DNA of 50,207 bases from Bacteroidales bacterium (GCA_030589895.1 JAUUZQ010000018.1:1-50207); one strand, 5' to 3'. Shown: positions 26,358 to 34,580, numbered from the stretch's first letter. Notes: a model not told the origin generated them from the letters alone. Numbers and translations: made by a program.

Positions 26358-27233
26358 CTAGCTGAAGTATTTAAAATCCTCGCCTTTTTTATAAATAATT
26401 CCTAAAATAGAATTTGCAAGCCTGCTGGCGCCAATTCTGAATTTTTCCGGATTTAGCCACTCATCTCCTAGAATATGCTTAACAATACTATAGTATTCCA
26501 TTGCTGTTTCAAGGTCTGAGATGCCTCCTGCCGGTTTAATGCCCACTTTCTTGCCGGTTTTTTCATAATATTCTTTTATAGCAAGACACATTACTGCAAA
26601 AGAATCAGGACTTGCTCCGCTACCCGCTTTTCCAGTAGATGTTTTTATAAAATCGGCTCCTGCATCCATGGCAAGAAAAGATGCTTTCCTAACTTCTGTG
26701 AGATCCGGAAGAGACCCGGTTTCAAGAATCACCTTAAGATGATTAGACCCCATAAGTTCTTTTATATGGCTTATCTCTTCGAAGATCTCTTCATATAGAC
26801 CCAATAAAAATTTTCCAACAGGGATGACAATGTCAATCTCTTCCGCACCATTATTGATAGCTATTTCAATCTCTTTTAGCTTGACTTCCAAAAATGTTTG
26901 GGATGAAGGGAATCCACCACCAACAGCAGCAATATTAACAAGAGGATTATTGAGCTTTGCACGGGTAATATGTACCAATTCCGGGTAAATACAAATGGCT
27001 GCCGGAGCAGGGGTTTCAGGGTAGCTTTCGTTCAGGAGGTTAACTTGTTCGCATAAGCGACCAATGTTTTCAGCATTGTCTTTTTCGCTGAGGGAAGTTA
27101 AATCAAGAATACTGAACAATAGCATCAGAACATTTTTATCGGCCGGGAGCTTAATTTCTGAACGGATAAGCTGTAGTAAATCAATGATAAATTGTTCTTC
27201 TACCTTATATTGAAATTCTGAAAAATATTTCAT
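26358..27233 (-). CDS. deoC: Deoxyribose-phosphate aldolase
   Basis: This class I aldolase (291 residues) reversibly splits 2-deoxyribose 5-phosphate to acetaldehyde and glyceraldehyde 3-phosphate in deoxynucleoside breakdown. The Schiff-base lysine is K197 in DFIKTSTGK. K233 in GIKPAGGIS and D134 in EEIDIVIPVG complete the catalytic set. The length is above the short bacterial enzymes of about 220 residues because of an N-terminal extension of some 60 residues (helical, no signal), as in the longer DeoC group. It follows the MazG-like gene by 10 bases on the same strand, suggesting a dtd-mazG-deoC unit. Confidence 0.95.
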   Translation of the reverse strand: MKYFSEFQYKVEEQFIIDLLQLIRSEIKLPADKNVLMLLFSILDLTSLSEKDNAENIGRLCEQVNLLNESYPETPAPAAICIYPELVHITRAKLNNPLVNIAAVGGGFPSSQTFLEVKLKEIEIAINNGAEEIDIVIPVGKFLLGLYEEIFEEISHIKELMGSNHLKVILETGSLPDLTEVRKASFLAMDAGADFIKTSTGKAGSGASPDSFAVMCLAIKEYYEKTGKKVGIKPAGGISDLETAMEYYSIVKHILGDEWLNPEKFRIGASRLANSILGIIYKKGEDFKYFS

Positions 27234-27243
27234 TTTTATTTTT

Positions 27244-27570
27244 TTATTGAAGCTTTTTATTCTGTTTATGTCTGATTGAGTCTCTCTCTGTTTTCTTTTT
27301 CAGGTTTTTTTGAAATGCCTCCTGAAGATCTACACCGGTTTGATTGGCTATACAAATTACTACAAAAAGAATATCGGCCAACTCATCAGATAAAGGTACT
27401 TTTTCATCTGTATCCTTGTATGACTGTTCTCCATATTCCCTTGAAATGATTCTGGCCAGTTCACCAACCTCTTCAGTAAGAACAGCCATATTTGTAAGTT
27501 CGTTGAAATACCTCACCCCATACTTTGTAATCCACTGATCAACATTTTGTTGCGCATCTTGAATCGTCAT
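27244..27570 (-). CDS. MazG-like nucleotide pyrophosphohydrolase
   Basis: This all-helical NTP pyrophosphohydrolase (108 residues) has a single MazG domain and probably clears unwanted (d)NTPs. The metal-binding motif is LTEEVGELARII (EExxE pattern) with LSDELADILFVV (ExxD pattern) after it. The length is that of the one-domain MazG/iMazG type rather than the two-domain E. coli MazG. Its ATG overlaps the dtd stop by one base (TAATG), so the two are translationally coupled, as commonly seen for dtd and mazG-like neighbours. Confidence 0.9.
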   Translation of the reverse strand: MTIQDAQQNVDQWITKYGVRYFNELTNMAVLTEEVGELARIISREYGEQSYKDTDEKVPLSDELADILFVVICIANQTGVDLQEAFQKNLKKKTERDSIRHKQNKKLQ

Positions 27571-28025
27571 TATTCTCTATTTTTAGAATCGATAATTATG
27601 GTAACAGGGCCGTCATTTACAAGTTCAATATCCATTTGTGCCCCAAATTTACCTGTAATAATCTCTTTGTCACCAATGCAGGCCTGTAAAGTTTTAACAA
27701 AATTCTTGTACATTGGTTCCGCGAAAATGGGCTCTGCTGCCTTTATCCAGGATGGTCTGTTTCCTTTTTTGGTACTGGCATGCAGGGTAAACTGACTCAC
27801 CACCATGATCTCCCCTTTGATATCCATAACAGAGAGATTCATCTTGTCTTCATGGTCATTAAAGATTCTTAACCTGGCAATTTTACCACAAAGCCATTCA
27901 ATATCTTCTGCAGTGTCTTCACTTTCAATCCCAAGCAATACTAAAAGCCCTTTCCCAATACTTTTTTTTGATGTTTGATCAATAGTAATATGGGCATATT
28001 GCACACGTTGAATGACCGTTCTCAT
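27570..28025 (-). CDS. dtd: D-aminoacyl-tRNA deacylase
   Basis: This enzyme (151 residues) hydrolyses D-amino acids wrongly attached to tRNA, and also glycyl-tRNA(Ala), thereby guarding translation. The N-terminus MRTVIQRVQYAHITID is typical. The two active-site motifs are present: SQFTLHAS (usually SQFTLYAD) and the Gly-cisPro-containing NDGPVTI near the C-terminus. The length is normal. It overlaps the mazG-like gene by one base and heads the dtd-mazG-deoC unit. Confidence 0.96.
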   Translation of the reverse strand: MRTVIQRVQYAHITIDQTSKKSIGKGLLVLLGIESEDTAEDIEWLCGKIARLRIFNDHEDKMNLSVMDIKGEIMVVSQFTLHASTKKGNRPSWIKAAEPIFAEPMYKNFVKTLQACIGDKEIITGKFGAQMDIELVNDGPVTIIIDSKNRE

Positions 28026-28069
28026 GGAGGGAAATTACGAAATATATTTTTAGAAACAGGATTCGGATT

Positions 28070-28199
28070 GTATACTCATTTAATAAACAACAATAGATTC
28101 TACTGCAATCCGTAATTCGTGTTCTACTACATCCTACACACTACACCTTGCATCCCGTACACCGCATCGCAGATTCTTCGCTTTGCTAATAGTGTTGTC
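28070..28199. repeat. Degenerate word-repeating intergenic tract
   Basis: On the minus strand this stretch iterates related words such as GATGCGGTGTACGGGATGC, GGTGTAGTGTGTAGGATGTAG and GAATTACGGATTGC. No frame, promoter or hairpin explains it. It follows the 3' end of the outer-membrane protein gene and precedes dtd, and it resembles the tract at 21402-21523. Confidence 0.45.
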
Positions 28200-29360
28200 T
28201 TAAAAACCCCATTTGATTCGGGCATACCCAATATAAGTGTTCTGTCGGGGTGTATTTTCAATTTCAATGGAAAATCCTTGAAATATCAGTGAAGCAGAAA
28301 GGTTGTCTTTCACTGAGAAATCAAAGGATGGACCTAAAAAAGCTCCTTTCCATTCTGGATAGTACATGCTTGCCAGCGAAAAATTAAACAAGGGAGTAGT
28401 AAGGGGGAAGGATATGCTGGCAAAAAGCGACCATTTGGTGAAGCCTATGGTTTTCACATTCATATTAGAACCAAAGACCTGTATCAGGCTTGATATACCT
28501 AAATTTTTTGTGAGACCGGAATAGAGTACTTCTCCCTGTATAAAAAAAGAATTCCCAAATGTATAATCCAATCCCATTGAAGCAATAATGGCTCCCGTTG
28601 TGTCCTGGAAATTTTCAAGATCCTGGAAATAACTCATTTCACCCCGGAATGATGTATTCACAATATTTCCGCTCCATCCTGTGCCAAGAACCAGGTCTTT
28701 TCCAGAGAGAACACCTCCCAGTACTTGAAAGTCATAGCCTCCGGCATTGAATCTGAAATATCCTGCAGCTGTAATCTCGTTGGCACTGTCTATTTTTACT
28801 GCCACTTCGATATTTGAGGCCATGCCCGTATAGTACTGTAGCCTGATGGCATCTGCTCCCGGACGCTCCGGATAGTCGACATCAAAATAGGAGTACGAGT
28901 TGAAAATGTCATTGGGATTCCATGCAAATGTCTGTCCCCAGTTAATACGCTGACGACCAACAGTTCCCACGAAATTTCCAAACGAGAACTCAGCCCATGC
29001 TCTGTCGAGCATGCTGGTAAATACATATCCCACCTCATTATTATATGTTCCTTCTGTAGCGAATGTTGCATCAATCCAACCCGCATCCTTACCCATCATC
29101 TCACCATATCCCTGAAACAAGGAGCCCATGTTTCCCTGCATAAAACGAGTACGTCCCTGAACCGAAATACGCAGCCAATCTGTCGGATACATATATAGAT
29201 TCAGTCTGTTATGCAGTTGGTTTTCCCATAACCAGCCTAAATCCTCAATATGATATACAGATTGCATGTCATTCAGGTAACCATCAATAGTTACTTTTTG
29301 CTGACTAAATCCAGTGATTATGAAGAGATGTAGGATTAGAAATATGAATCGTCTTTTCAT
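28200..29360 (-). CDS. Outer-membrane beta-barrel protein of the ABC transport operon
   Basis: This predicted outer-membrane barrel (386 residues) has a signal peptide (residues 1-19, ITGFSQ|Q). The body is amphipathic beta strands rich in Trp/Tyr/Gly, and the C-terminus IGYARIKWGF ends in Phe as outer-membrane proteins do. The segment VGRQRINWGQTFAWNPNDIF (about residues 136-155) resembles the conserved block of DUF1302-type barrels, which in other bacteria accompany LolA-like proteins and RND/MMPL or ABC transporters. It is the last gene of the TetR-LolA-FtsX-FtsX-ATPase unit, 48 bases after the ATPase gene. I infer that it is the outer-membrane end of that transport route; the family assignment is moderate. 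Confidence 0.72.
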   Translation of the reverse strand: MKRRFIFLILHLFIITGFSQQKVTIDGYLNDMQSVYHIEDLGWLWENQLHNRLNLYMYPTDWLRISVQGRTRFMQGNMGSLFQGYGEMMGKDAGWIDATFATEGTYNNEVGYVFTSMLDRAWAEFSFGNFVGTVGRQRINWGQTFAWNPNDIFNSYSYFDVDYPERPGADAIRLQYYTGMASNIEVAVKIDSANEITAAGYFRFNAGGYDFQVLGGVLSGKDLVLGTGWSGNIVNTSFRGEMSYFQDLENFQDTTGAIIASMGLDYTFGNSFFIQGEVLYSGLTKNLGISSLIQVFGSNMNVKTIGFTKWSLFASISFPLTTPLFNFSLASMYYPEWKGAFLGPSFDFSVKDNLSASLIFQGFSIEIENTPRQNTYIGYARIKWGF

Positions 29361-29408
29361 CGTATTGTTTTTGTATCGTATCAGGCATGTCTGATACCTA
29401 CAATAGCA

Positions 29409-30092
29409 TTAGTTTCTTAGGTCTGTTAATACTTTGCCATCCTCAATTGTAATAACCCTCTTTGCTCTTTTTACCACCCTTGCATCATGGGTTGAGAAGA
29501 TGAAGGTGATATTCTCTTCTTTGTTCAGAACCTCCATGATTTCTATCAAGGTCTCAGTTGACTTGGAATCAAGGTTGGCGGTAGGTTCATCAGCAAGGAT
29601 GAATTTTGGTTTTGATGCCAATGCCCTGGCAACAGCAACGCGCTGTTGCTGACCACCTGATAATTTCGAAGGACGACTATTTATCCGATCACTAAGACCA
29701 ACAGCTTTGAGTAATTCCAGCGTTCTCTTCTCGCGCTTTTTCTTAGGCCACTTCTGCAGATTCATAATGAATTCAACATTCTCTTTGGCTGTGAGAACGG
29801 GAATCAGATTATAAGATTGGAAAACGAATCCAATGTTATTCATTCTAAAGTCAATGAGCCGTGAGGACTTCAGCTTGGACAGGTCTGTATTGTCTACGAG
29901 TATTTCACCCTCAGTTGGGATATCCAATCCCCCGATCATGTTAAGAAGTGTGGTTTTTCCTGAACCTGATGGACCAACAATGGCAGCAAATTCTCCTTGC
30001 TCAAAATCAAGGGTAATGCCATTTACGGCGTGCACTTTAATATCTGAGCTATTGTAAATTTTATGTACGTTTTTTAATTCCAGTACTTTCAT
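29409..30092 (-). CDS. ABC transporter ATP-binding protein (LolD/MacB type)
   Basis: This is the cytosolic ATPase (227 residues) that powers the two neighbouring FtsX-type permeases. Walker A is GPSGSGKTT (residues about 40-48), the signature is LSGGQQQRVAVARA, Walker B is FILADEPTANLD, and the switch His lies in FSTHD. Length and the N-terminal VHKIYNSSD place it in the LolD/MacB/FtsE group of mechanotransmission transporters rather than importers. It follows the second permease gene by 21 bases. Confidence 0.95.
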   Translation of the reverse strand: MKVLELKNVHKIYNSSDIKVHAVNGITLDFEQGEFAAIVGPSGSGKTTLLNMIGGLDIPTEGEILVDNTDLSKLKSSRLIDFRMNNIGFVFQSYNLIPVLTAKENVEFIMNLQKWPKKKREKRTLELLKAVGLSDRINSRPSKLSGGQQQRVAVARALASKPKFILADEPTANLDSKSTETLIEIMEVLNKEENITFIFSTHDARVVKRAKRVITIEDGKVLTDLRN

Positions 30093-30113
30093 AATAGTAT
30101 ATTTTATTTGTTT

Positions 30114-31541
30114 TTATTCTGTTCTGAGTGCCTCTGCCGGATCAAGTTTTAGTGCTTTTCGAGCCGGATAGATTGATGACAATATTCCTGTTATCACAAT
30201 AAGAATAGTTACAATAATAAAAAATGAATTGGTGATGGAAGGATAGATGTGGGATGAGATCCCCATTGCCTCGAATCCTTCCTGTGCACCGACAAAATTT
30301 ATCCCTTTTGATGCAGTAAGAGAAATAACTATCCAGCTAATTATCATTCCAACAACGCCTCCTACCAGGGACAGAAATACAGACTCTGACATGATCATTG
30401 CAAACACTTTCTTCTTGTTCATCCCAATAGCTGTTAGCATTCCCAGTTCTTTTGTTCTTTCCAGTACAACCATTAACATTGTATTGACAATCCCAAATGA
30501 AAGTGCTGCCAGAATGATTACCATGAATGCAGTAAGGATCTTTTCAACCATTCCGGACATCATGGCAAGCTCAGGTTGAATTTCTTTCCAGTTTTGAATC
30601 TCAAGATTTTTAAATTTTTCAATTATTGATTCCGTGATCAGTTCTGTATTGGCGATGTCGGTAATTCTAACAATGGTCTGGTGATAATCATTTTCATTCA
30701 GGCCTGTCAGTCGCTGAAGGTCTGAGTTAAGTACAAAAATTTGGGATTTTTCAAACATGCTGTTATTAATATCGTAGATCCCGGCAATCCTGAACATTCC
30801 TCCGGTCTGAATATTATTTTTATCAATGAAGGTCAGGGTCATCTTCGACCGGGACCTGAACGACCATGATTCTTCCAGAATAATTCTTGCATATTTATGT
30901 GATTCATGTGGACTTAGCAGACTCTTCATCTCTTTTTGAAAAGCTTTCTGACTGCTAAATCGTTTGCCTATATATGGCTCCAGCTTCACAAGGACTTCAT
31001 CAGGGACTTCCCTGGTCCTCATACTATCGATAGTAGATTGCTCAATCTTGTACCTTATTATATTCAATTCTTTTGCGAGATCTTCACCAATGAAAGCAAG
31101 GTTGGAGCGACTCTCTTTTTCAAAAAAAGATCCTGTTCCAGGGATAATTGTTTGGTCAAGGTCAAGAATAGTCATTTCCTGATCAGGATTAATTCCAAGC
31201 ACCTGAACGCCCATGCTTTTTGTTGCTGTATTGGCCATAGCGTTAATCACAACCCGGTTTGCTACTGCCTCAACGCCTTCGACACTTAGAATTGCAGCGT
31301 TTATTTTTTCAATATCATCCAGGGTATACTGAATGTCAAAATTGTCGTTAAAAGCTTTTTGGTTCAAATGAATATGGGAAATCTCTTTGTTCAGGGCAGC
31401 ATCAAGACGCTGTCCCATCATTCCATTCATAAGTCCAACCGTAAAAATACCTGCGAAAATACCGATGGTCATAGAGGTGATTACAACCATACTTCTGGTT
31501 CTGTTTCGCCAAACATTCTTCCAAGCTGTATTAATTATCAT
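30114..31541 (-). CDS. FtsX/MacB-like ABC permease (second of two)
   Basis: This inner-membrane permease (475 residues) of the LolC/E-MacB family has one N-terminal helix (WRNRTRSMVVITSMTIGIFAG region), a large periplasmic domain and three C-terminal helices. TERTKELGML-like coupling is seen as LERTKELGMLTAIGMNKKKV, and the family C-terminus YPARKALKLDPAEALR is present. It partners the other permease as a heterodimer, as LolC and LolE do; both have the AWxNxWRNR start. Such transporters move substrates from the outer leaflet or periplasm rather than across the membrane. The gene starts 11 bases after the first permease's stop. Confidence 0.92.
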   Translation of the reverse strand: MIINTAWKNVWRNRTRSMVVITSMTIGIFAGIFTVGLMNGMMGQRLDAALNKEISHIHLNQKAFNDNFDIQYTLDDIEKINAAILSVEGVEAVANRVVINAMANTATKSMGVQVLGINPDQEMTILDLDQTIIPGTGSFFEKESRSNLAFIGEDLAKELNIIRYKIEQSTIDSMRTREVPDEVLVKLEPYIGKRFSSQKAFQKEMKSLLSPHESHKYARIILEESWSFRSRSKMTLTFIDKNNIQTGGMFRIAGIYDINNSMFEKSQIFVLNSDLQRLTGLNENDYHQTIVRITDIANTELITESIIEKFKNLEIQNWKEIQPELAMMSGMVEKILTAFMVIILAALSFGIVNTMLMVVLERTKELGMLTAIGMNKKKVFAMIMSESVFLSLVGGVVGMIISWIVISLTASKGINFVGAQEGFEAMGISSHIYPSITNSFFIIVTILIVITGILSSIYPARKALKLDPAEALRTE

Positions 31542-31552
31542 ATTTTGTTTCT

Positions 31553-32968
31553 TTAAGCTCTTAGAGCGGTTACTACTTTAAGCTTCAATATTTTACGTAC
31601 AGGATGTATCAATGAGAAAAACACCATTAATCCCACAATAAATGCTTGCCAGAGAAAATAATAACTAACAGGCATAAAAACCAGCTTAGGTTCAAATCCA
31701 TAATCTTCCATCATATATGCCATCTCTCCTTTAAATATTATTGGATGATGCGTTCCATATGTTATCAGAGGAATGGTAATTAAACAACCAAGTGCAATAC
31801 CTAATAATCCAATGTATATCATTTCATAGGTAATAATTGATGCGAGTTTTTTCTTCTGCATACCTATCGCAACCAACACCCCAAATTCACGTCTACGCTC
31901 TGCCGTCATCATAAGAACAGTTCCAAAAACACCGAAGGCAATAACCATATACAAAATTGCGATCATTAAGATTCCACTTTGGTTATCGGCCTCCATTTGC
32001 TGTATCATTATCTCATTCATCTCTTTCCAGTCAACCACTCTGGAATGCTGAGGAATCGGTTCTCTTAAACGCTCTTTTGTTTTTCTTACCGATTTATCAT
32101 CTGTTTCATTCAGATGAATCACCAGAGAGCTTAGATTATTACCACAGTTATAGAATTCCTGAGCTATATCATATGGCATATAAACAACCCTGGAATTCAT
32201 TTCAGGTGCTGGTAATTTAACCAGTCCCATAATTTTATACTTCCCTGCGGCTGAAGCTCCATGATAACCCTGACCAAGCAATACAATAGTATCTCCTTTT
32301 TCAAGTTCCAGAAATTGTGCAAGTTTGTCTCCGAGCCAAACCCCCGGTTCTCCCAGCTTTATTACTTCAGCATCATAGTGAGCATATTTTTTAAGTAAGG
32401 GTAAAAAGGCGTCAGCCTCTTCTATATCAATATCAAGGTCTAATAAAAGGCGCTCTTCATTTGTAAAGGATGATCCAACAAACAGAGCTGCAGCTTCTTT
32501 TGATTTTTCTGAAAAAAGGTCATTTCCCTGAATCTTTTCAAGCGCTTCAGGGGTGATTCTGTATTTAACTCTCTTCTGATTTAAATCTGAAAGAAGATTT
32601 TCTTTGTCAGGATCGATACCCATAAGCATCACCCCTTTCGTTGTTGATCCATTTGATGCCAGCGCAAAAGACTCTACCCGGGGTATTGTGGCTTCAACAT
32701 TTTCATCTTTCAATAGTAATTGCTCAATTGTTTCCGAATAGGAAAAGGTGTTGTCGATTGTTTTTTCATCCCACCAATCTTCTTGCTGTAATTGCAGATA
32801 ACCGCTATATGACTCAATTGCATTTGTATACATATATCCGTACGACCCGGTTTGAATTGAGCGGAAGATAAGAGCAAAGAAAACAGCAAAAAATACTGAA
32901 GCAGAGGTGATCATTGTCCTCCTTCGGTTTCTCCACAAATTTCTCCAGGCAAGTTTGTAGTTTTTCAT
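31553..32968 (-). CDS. FtsX/MacB-like ABC permease (first of two)
   Basis: This permease (471 residues) is the partner of the one downstream. The start chosen is ATG at 32968, giving MKNYKLAWRNLWRNRRRT, which aligns with its partner; a longer frame from 33004 adds 12 residues and is less likely. One N-terminal helix, a periplasmic domain of about 260 residues and three C-terminal helices are visible, with RRREFGVLVAIGMQKKKL as the coupling segment and IHPVRKILKLKVVTALRA at the C-terminus. It is preceded by the LolA-like gene. Together with the ATPase this gives a complete LolCDE-like arrangement, but in a TetR-controlled accessory operon, so it is probably not the housekeeping lipoprotein system. 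Confidence 0.92.
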   Translation of the reverse strand: MKNYKLAWRNLWRNRRRTMITSASVFFAVFFALIFRSIQTGSYGYMYTNAIESYSGYLQLQQEDWWDEKTIDNTFSYSETIEQLLLKDENVEATIPRVESFALASNGSTTKGVMLMGIDPDKENLLSDLNQKRVKYRITPEALEKIQGNDLFSEKSKEAAALFVGSSFTNEERLLLDLDIDIEEADAFLPLLKKYAHYDAEVIKLGEPGVWLGDKLAQFLELEKGDTIVLLGQGYHGASAAGKYKIMGLVKLPAPEMNSRVVYMPYDIAQEFYNCGNNLSSLVIHLNETDDKSVRKTKERLREPIPQHSRVVDWKEMNEIMIQQMEADNQSGILMIAILYMVIAFGVFGTVLMMTAERRREFGVLVAIGMQKKKLASIITYEMIYIGLLGIALGCLITIPLITYGTHHPIIFKGEMAYMMEDYGFEPKLVFMPVSYYFLWQAFIVGLMVFFSLIHPVRKILKLKVVTALRA

Positions 32969-33007
32969 TGTATAATTGTTTTCGAAATATTTCAGACATC
33001 GCACCCT

Positions 33008-33769
33008 CTACCTTACCCTTTTCATATTTTGTTGCGAAAAGAATTTATCATCCATTGGGGCATTGAACTCAATCTCCTTTATTTGTATAATGGTTTTATG
33101 CCCTTCTTCTTCTTCTGGAATCAACTCAATTCGTGTGGGAATAAGCCTTCCGTCCATTGTTTTAATATCACTACCAATTTCAGATCTTATCAGGTAACCA
33201 TCCTCATCATATAGTTCAGCTTTCATAAACAGGTAGTCTTTTTTATCTATCCATCTAATCTGCTGTCCCCATATCACAGCTGCATCTTCATGAGCTATCA
33301 TTTCTATTTTATGACACATCCGACCATCAATAATCTCTTCCCCGATAATTTTATGAGTGTAGTCTGTTACAATTGATGATTCTTTTAGTATGTCATCATT
33401 GGTATAATCCGATCCCATCCACCCTTGCGACATCATGGATGGAGGAAGCTTAATAAGCCTGCTGATGCTTGGATTCCAGCTCCACATTTCGTTGCCTCGT
33501 TTTAAAAATGTTTGTCCTTTTTCTCTGGACGGAGCAGTTATAAGAGTCAATGAATTTGCAGTTCCCTTGTTCCAGCTTTTAAACTCAACTGTACGCTTCC
33601 ATGTAGGCCTTACAATGGTCATTGCCATCACAGATATTCCCGACTCCTCACCATTGAATTTATCATCTGCTTTTTCTATAATTTCTGTTGCGCTTAATCC
33701 TCTTTGTCCAAAAGATAAAACAGGCACAAACAGAAAGCACAGTACAATTAATTTTGTAAGATTTTTCAT
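33008..33769 (-). CDS. LolA-like periplasmic outer-membrane lipoprotein-sorting protein
   Basis: This exported protein (253 residues) is of the LolA-like group (outer-membrane lipoprotein-sorting family). Residues 1-21 are a signal peptide (FVPVLSFG|Q). The open beta-half-barrel characteristic of LolA/LolB relatives is suggested by SGISVMAMTIVRPTWKRTVE. The family block GNEMWSWNPSISRLIKLPPS (about residues 91-110) is followed by SQGWMGSDYTNDD. Proteins of this group bind acyl chains and ferry lipids or lipoproteins across the periplasm. It lies between the TetR gene (3-base gap) and the permeases, making it the likely shuttle of this operon. Confidence 0.9.
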   Translation of the reverse strand: MKNLTKLIVLCFLFVPVLSFGQRGLSATEIIEKADDKFNGEESGISVMAMTIVRPTWKRTVEFKSWNKGTANSLTLITAPSREKGQTFLKRGNEMWSWNPSISRLIKLPPSMMSQGWMGSDYTNDDILKESSIVTDYTHKIIGEEIIDGRMCHKIEMIAHEDAAVIWGQQIRWIDKKDYLFMKAELYDEDGYLIRSEIGSDIKTMDGRLIPTRIELIPEEEEGHKTIIQIKEIEFNAPMDDKFFSQQNMKRVR

Positions 33770-33772
33770 TTT

Positions 33773-34363
33773 CTATGTATATGTTTTTATTATTCGCTCT
33801 TCAAATTTTTCCAGAATTCCGGGAGGTAATGTTAACATCCCATCGGAGTAGATCATCATCATACCAAAGCCCTCCAGGAGCACAGAAAAGTGGAACATCT
33901 CCAGCATCGGATCTTCGAAGCCACGTTCATGAAAGTAAGCTTCAAACATTCTAAAATAGTTTTCTATCAATTTAGCAAAGTCTCCTTTTTTAAGAAATCC
34001 CGACACATTAGGCTGAATCATTACTCTTAAAAACTTCACCCAGTAATCTTGATTTTCCCTCATCATCCGAAAAGTTTTCCGAATCAGAAGACCAACTTCA
34101 TCAGATGAAATTATTCCATCATGATTGGGATCAAATAACTCTAAGATTTCATTGATACCATTGTTAAGGACTTCATTAAGTAATTGTTCTTTACTCTCGA
34201 AATAGTTGTACATCAGACCTTTTGAAATCCCGGCATGTTTTGCAAGGGTAGATATAGAGACATGACCGTAGCCTTCCTTTGCAAAAAGCTCCAGGGCAGA
34301 AGACATGATCTGTTCTTTGCGACTTTCCCTTATTTCCTCAAATTGTTTTTTTGTTCTTGGCAT
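33773..34363 (-). CDS. TetR-family regulator containing an EF-hand calcium-binding loop
   Basis: This is a DNA-binding repressor (196 residues), the first gene of the transport operon. The TetR helix-turn-helix is at about residues 33-58 (VSISTLAKHAGISKGLMYNY). The C-terminal ligand-binding domain begins with helix NEILELF, directly followed by D78-P-N-H-D-G-I-I-S-S-D-E89, a complete EF-hand loop. D78, N80, D82 and E89 sit at ligand positions 1, 3, 5 and 12, Gly at 6 and Ile at 8, and the helix VGLLIRKTFRMM follows. This matches a helix-loop-helix EF-hand, which is rare in TetR proteins. A dyad at 34375-34388 covers its own promoter. I infer repression of the operon, with Ca2+ as structural or regulatory ligand; the alternative is a decorative acidic loop. 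Confidence 0.92.
   Translation of the reverse strand: MPRTKKQFEEIRESRKEQIMSSALELFAKEGYGHVSISTLAKHAGISKGLMYNYFESKEQLLNEVLNNGINEILELFDPNHDGIISSDEVGLLIRKTFRMMRENQDYWVKFLRVMIQPNVSGFLKKGDFAKLIENYFRMFEAYFHERGFEDPMLEMFHFSVLLEGFGMMMIYSDGMLTLPPGILEKFEERIIKTYT
34097..34132 (-). other. EF-hand loop within the TetR gene
   Basis: These 36 bases encode residues 78-89 of the TetR protein and reproduce the 12-residue EF-hand consensus Dx[DN]xDGxIxxxE without a deviation at the metal-ligand positions. Helix-forming sequence flanks both sides. Confidence 0.85.
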
Positions 34364-34374
34364 GGACTTATGAC

Positions 34375-34388
34375 TGAACGGTCGTTCA
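34375..34388. promoter_or_regulatory. TetR-type operator, perfect 6-2-6 dyad
   Basis: TGAACG (34375-34380) and CGTTCA (34383-34388) are perfect inverted arms with a 2-base centre. The site overlaps the -7 box of the TetR promoter and ends 11 bases before the TetR start codon, the classic place for autorepression. Confidence 0.8.
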
Positions 34389-34418
34389 AATATAAAACAA
34401 TTGAAATGCCTTTGTCAA
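34387..34418 (-). promoter_or_regulatory. Promoter of the TetR-transport operon
   Basis: On the minus strand the -33 TTG (34416-34418) and the -7 box TATATTTG (34387-34394, an exact TAnnTTTG) are separated by 21 bases, within the Bacteroidota range. Transcription should begin near 34380, giving a short leader before the ATG ending at 34361. The operator covers its downstream half. Confidence 0.75.
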
Positions 34419-34554
34419 GTTTTTTTGCAACTATTTTTTATTCAAGCATTAAATACCTGAAACAGAAGTGGTTGAAATATCTTGTTTTTGATAGTTTTTT
34501 TGTAAGTTATCCGAATAGTATTTTTTATTTCATTTCATAATTCTCCCCATAATC

Positions 34555-34580
34555 TGTAACTTTTTGTAACTTGAACCGTC
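34555..34580 (+). promoter_or_regulatory. ECF-type promoter of the sigma factor gene
   Basis: TGTAAC (34555-34560) and CGTC (34577-34580) are separated by exactly 16 bases, the -35/-10 pattern of ECF sigma factors such as those of the Bacillus W/X/M group. Placed 24 bases before the ATG at 34604, it suggests that the sigma factor transcribes its own operon. A second GTAAC at 34566-34570 lies within the spacer. Confidence 0.65.

Noticed and set aside
32969-33004. Longer start (MRCLKYFENNYT) for the first FtsX-like permease
   Set aside because: The partner permease and family members begin at the AWxNxWRNR helix, matching the ATG at 32968.
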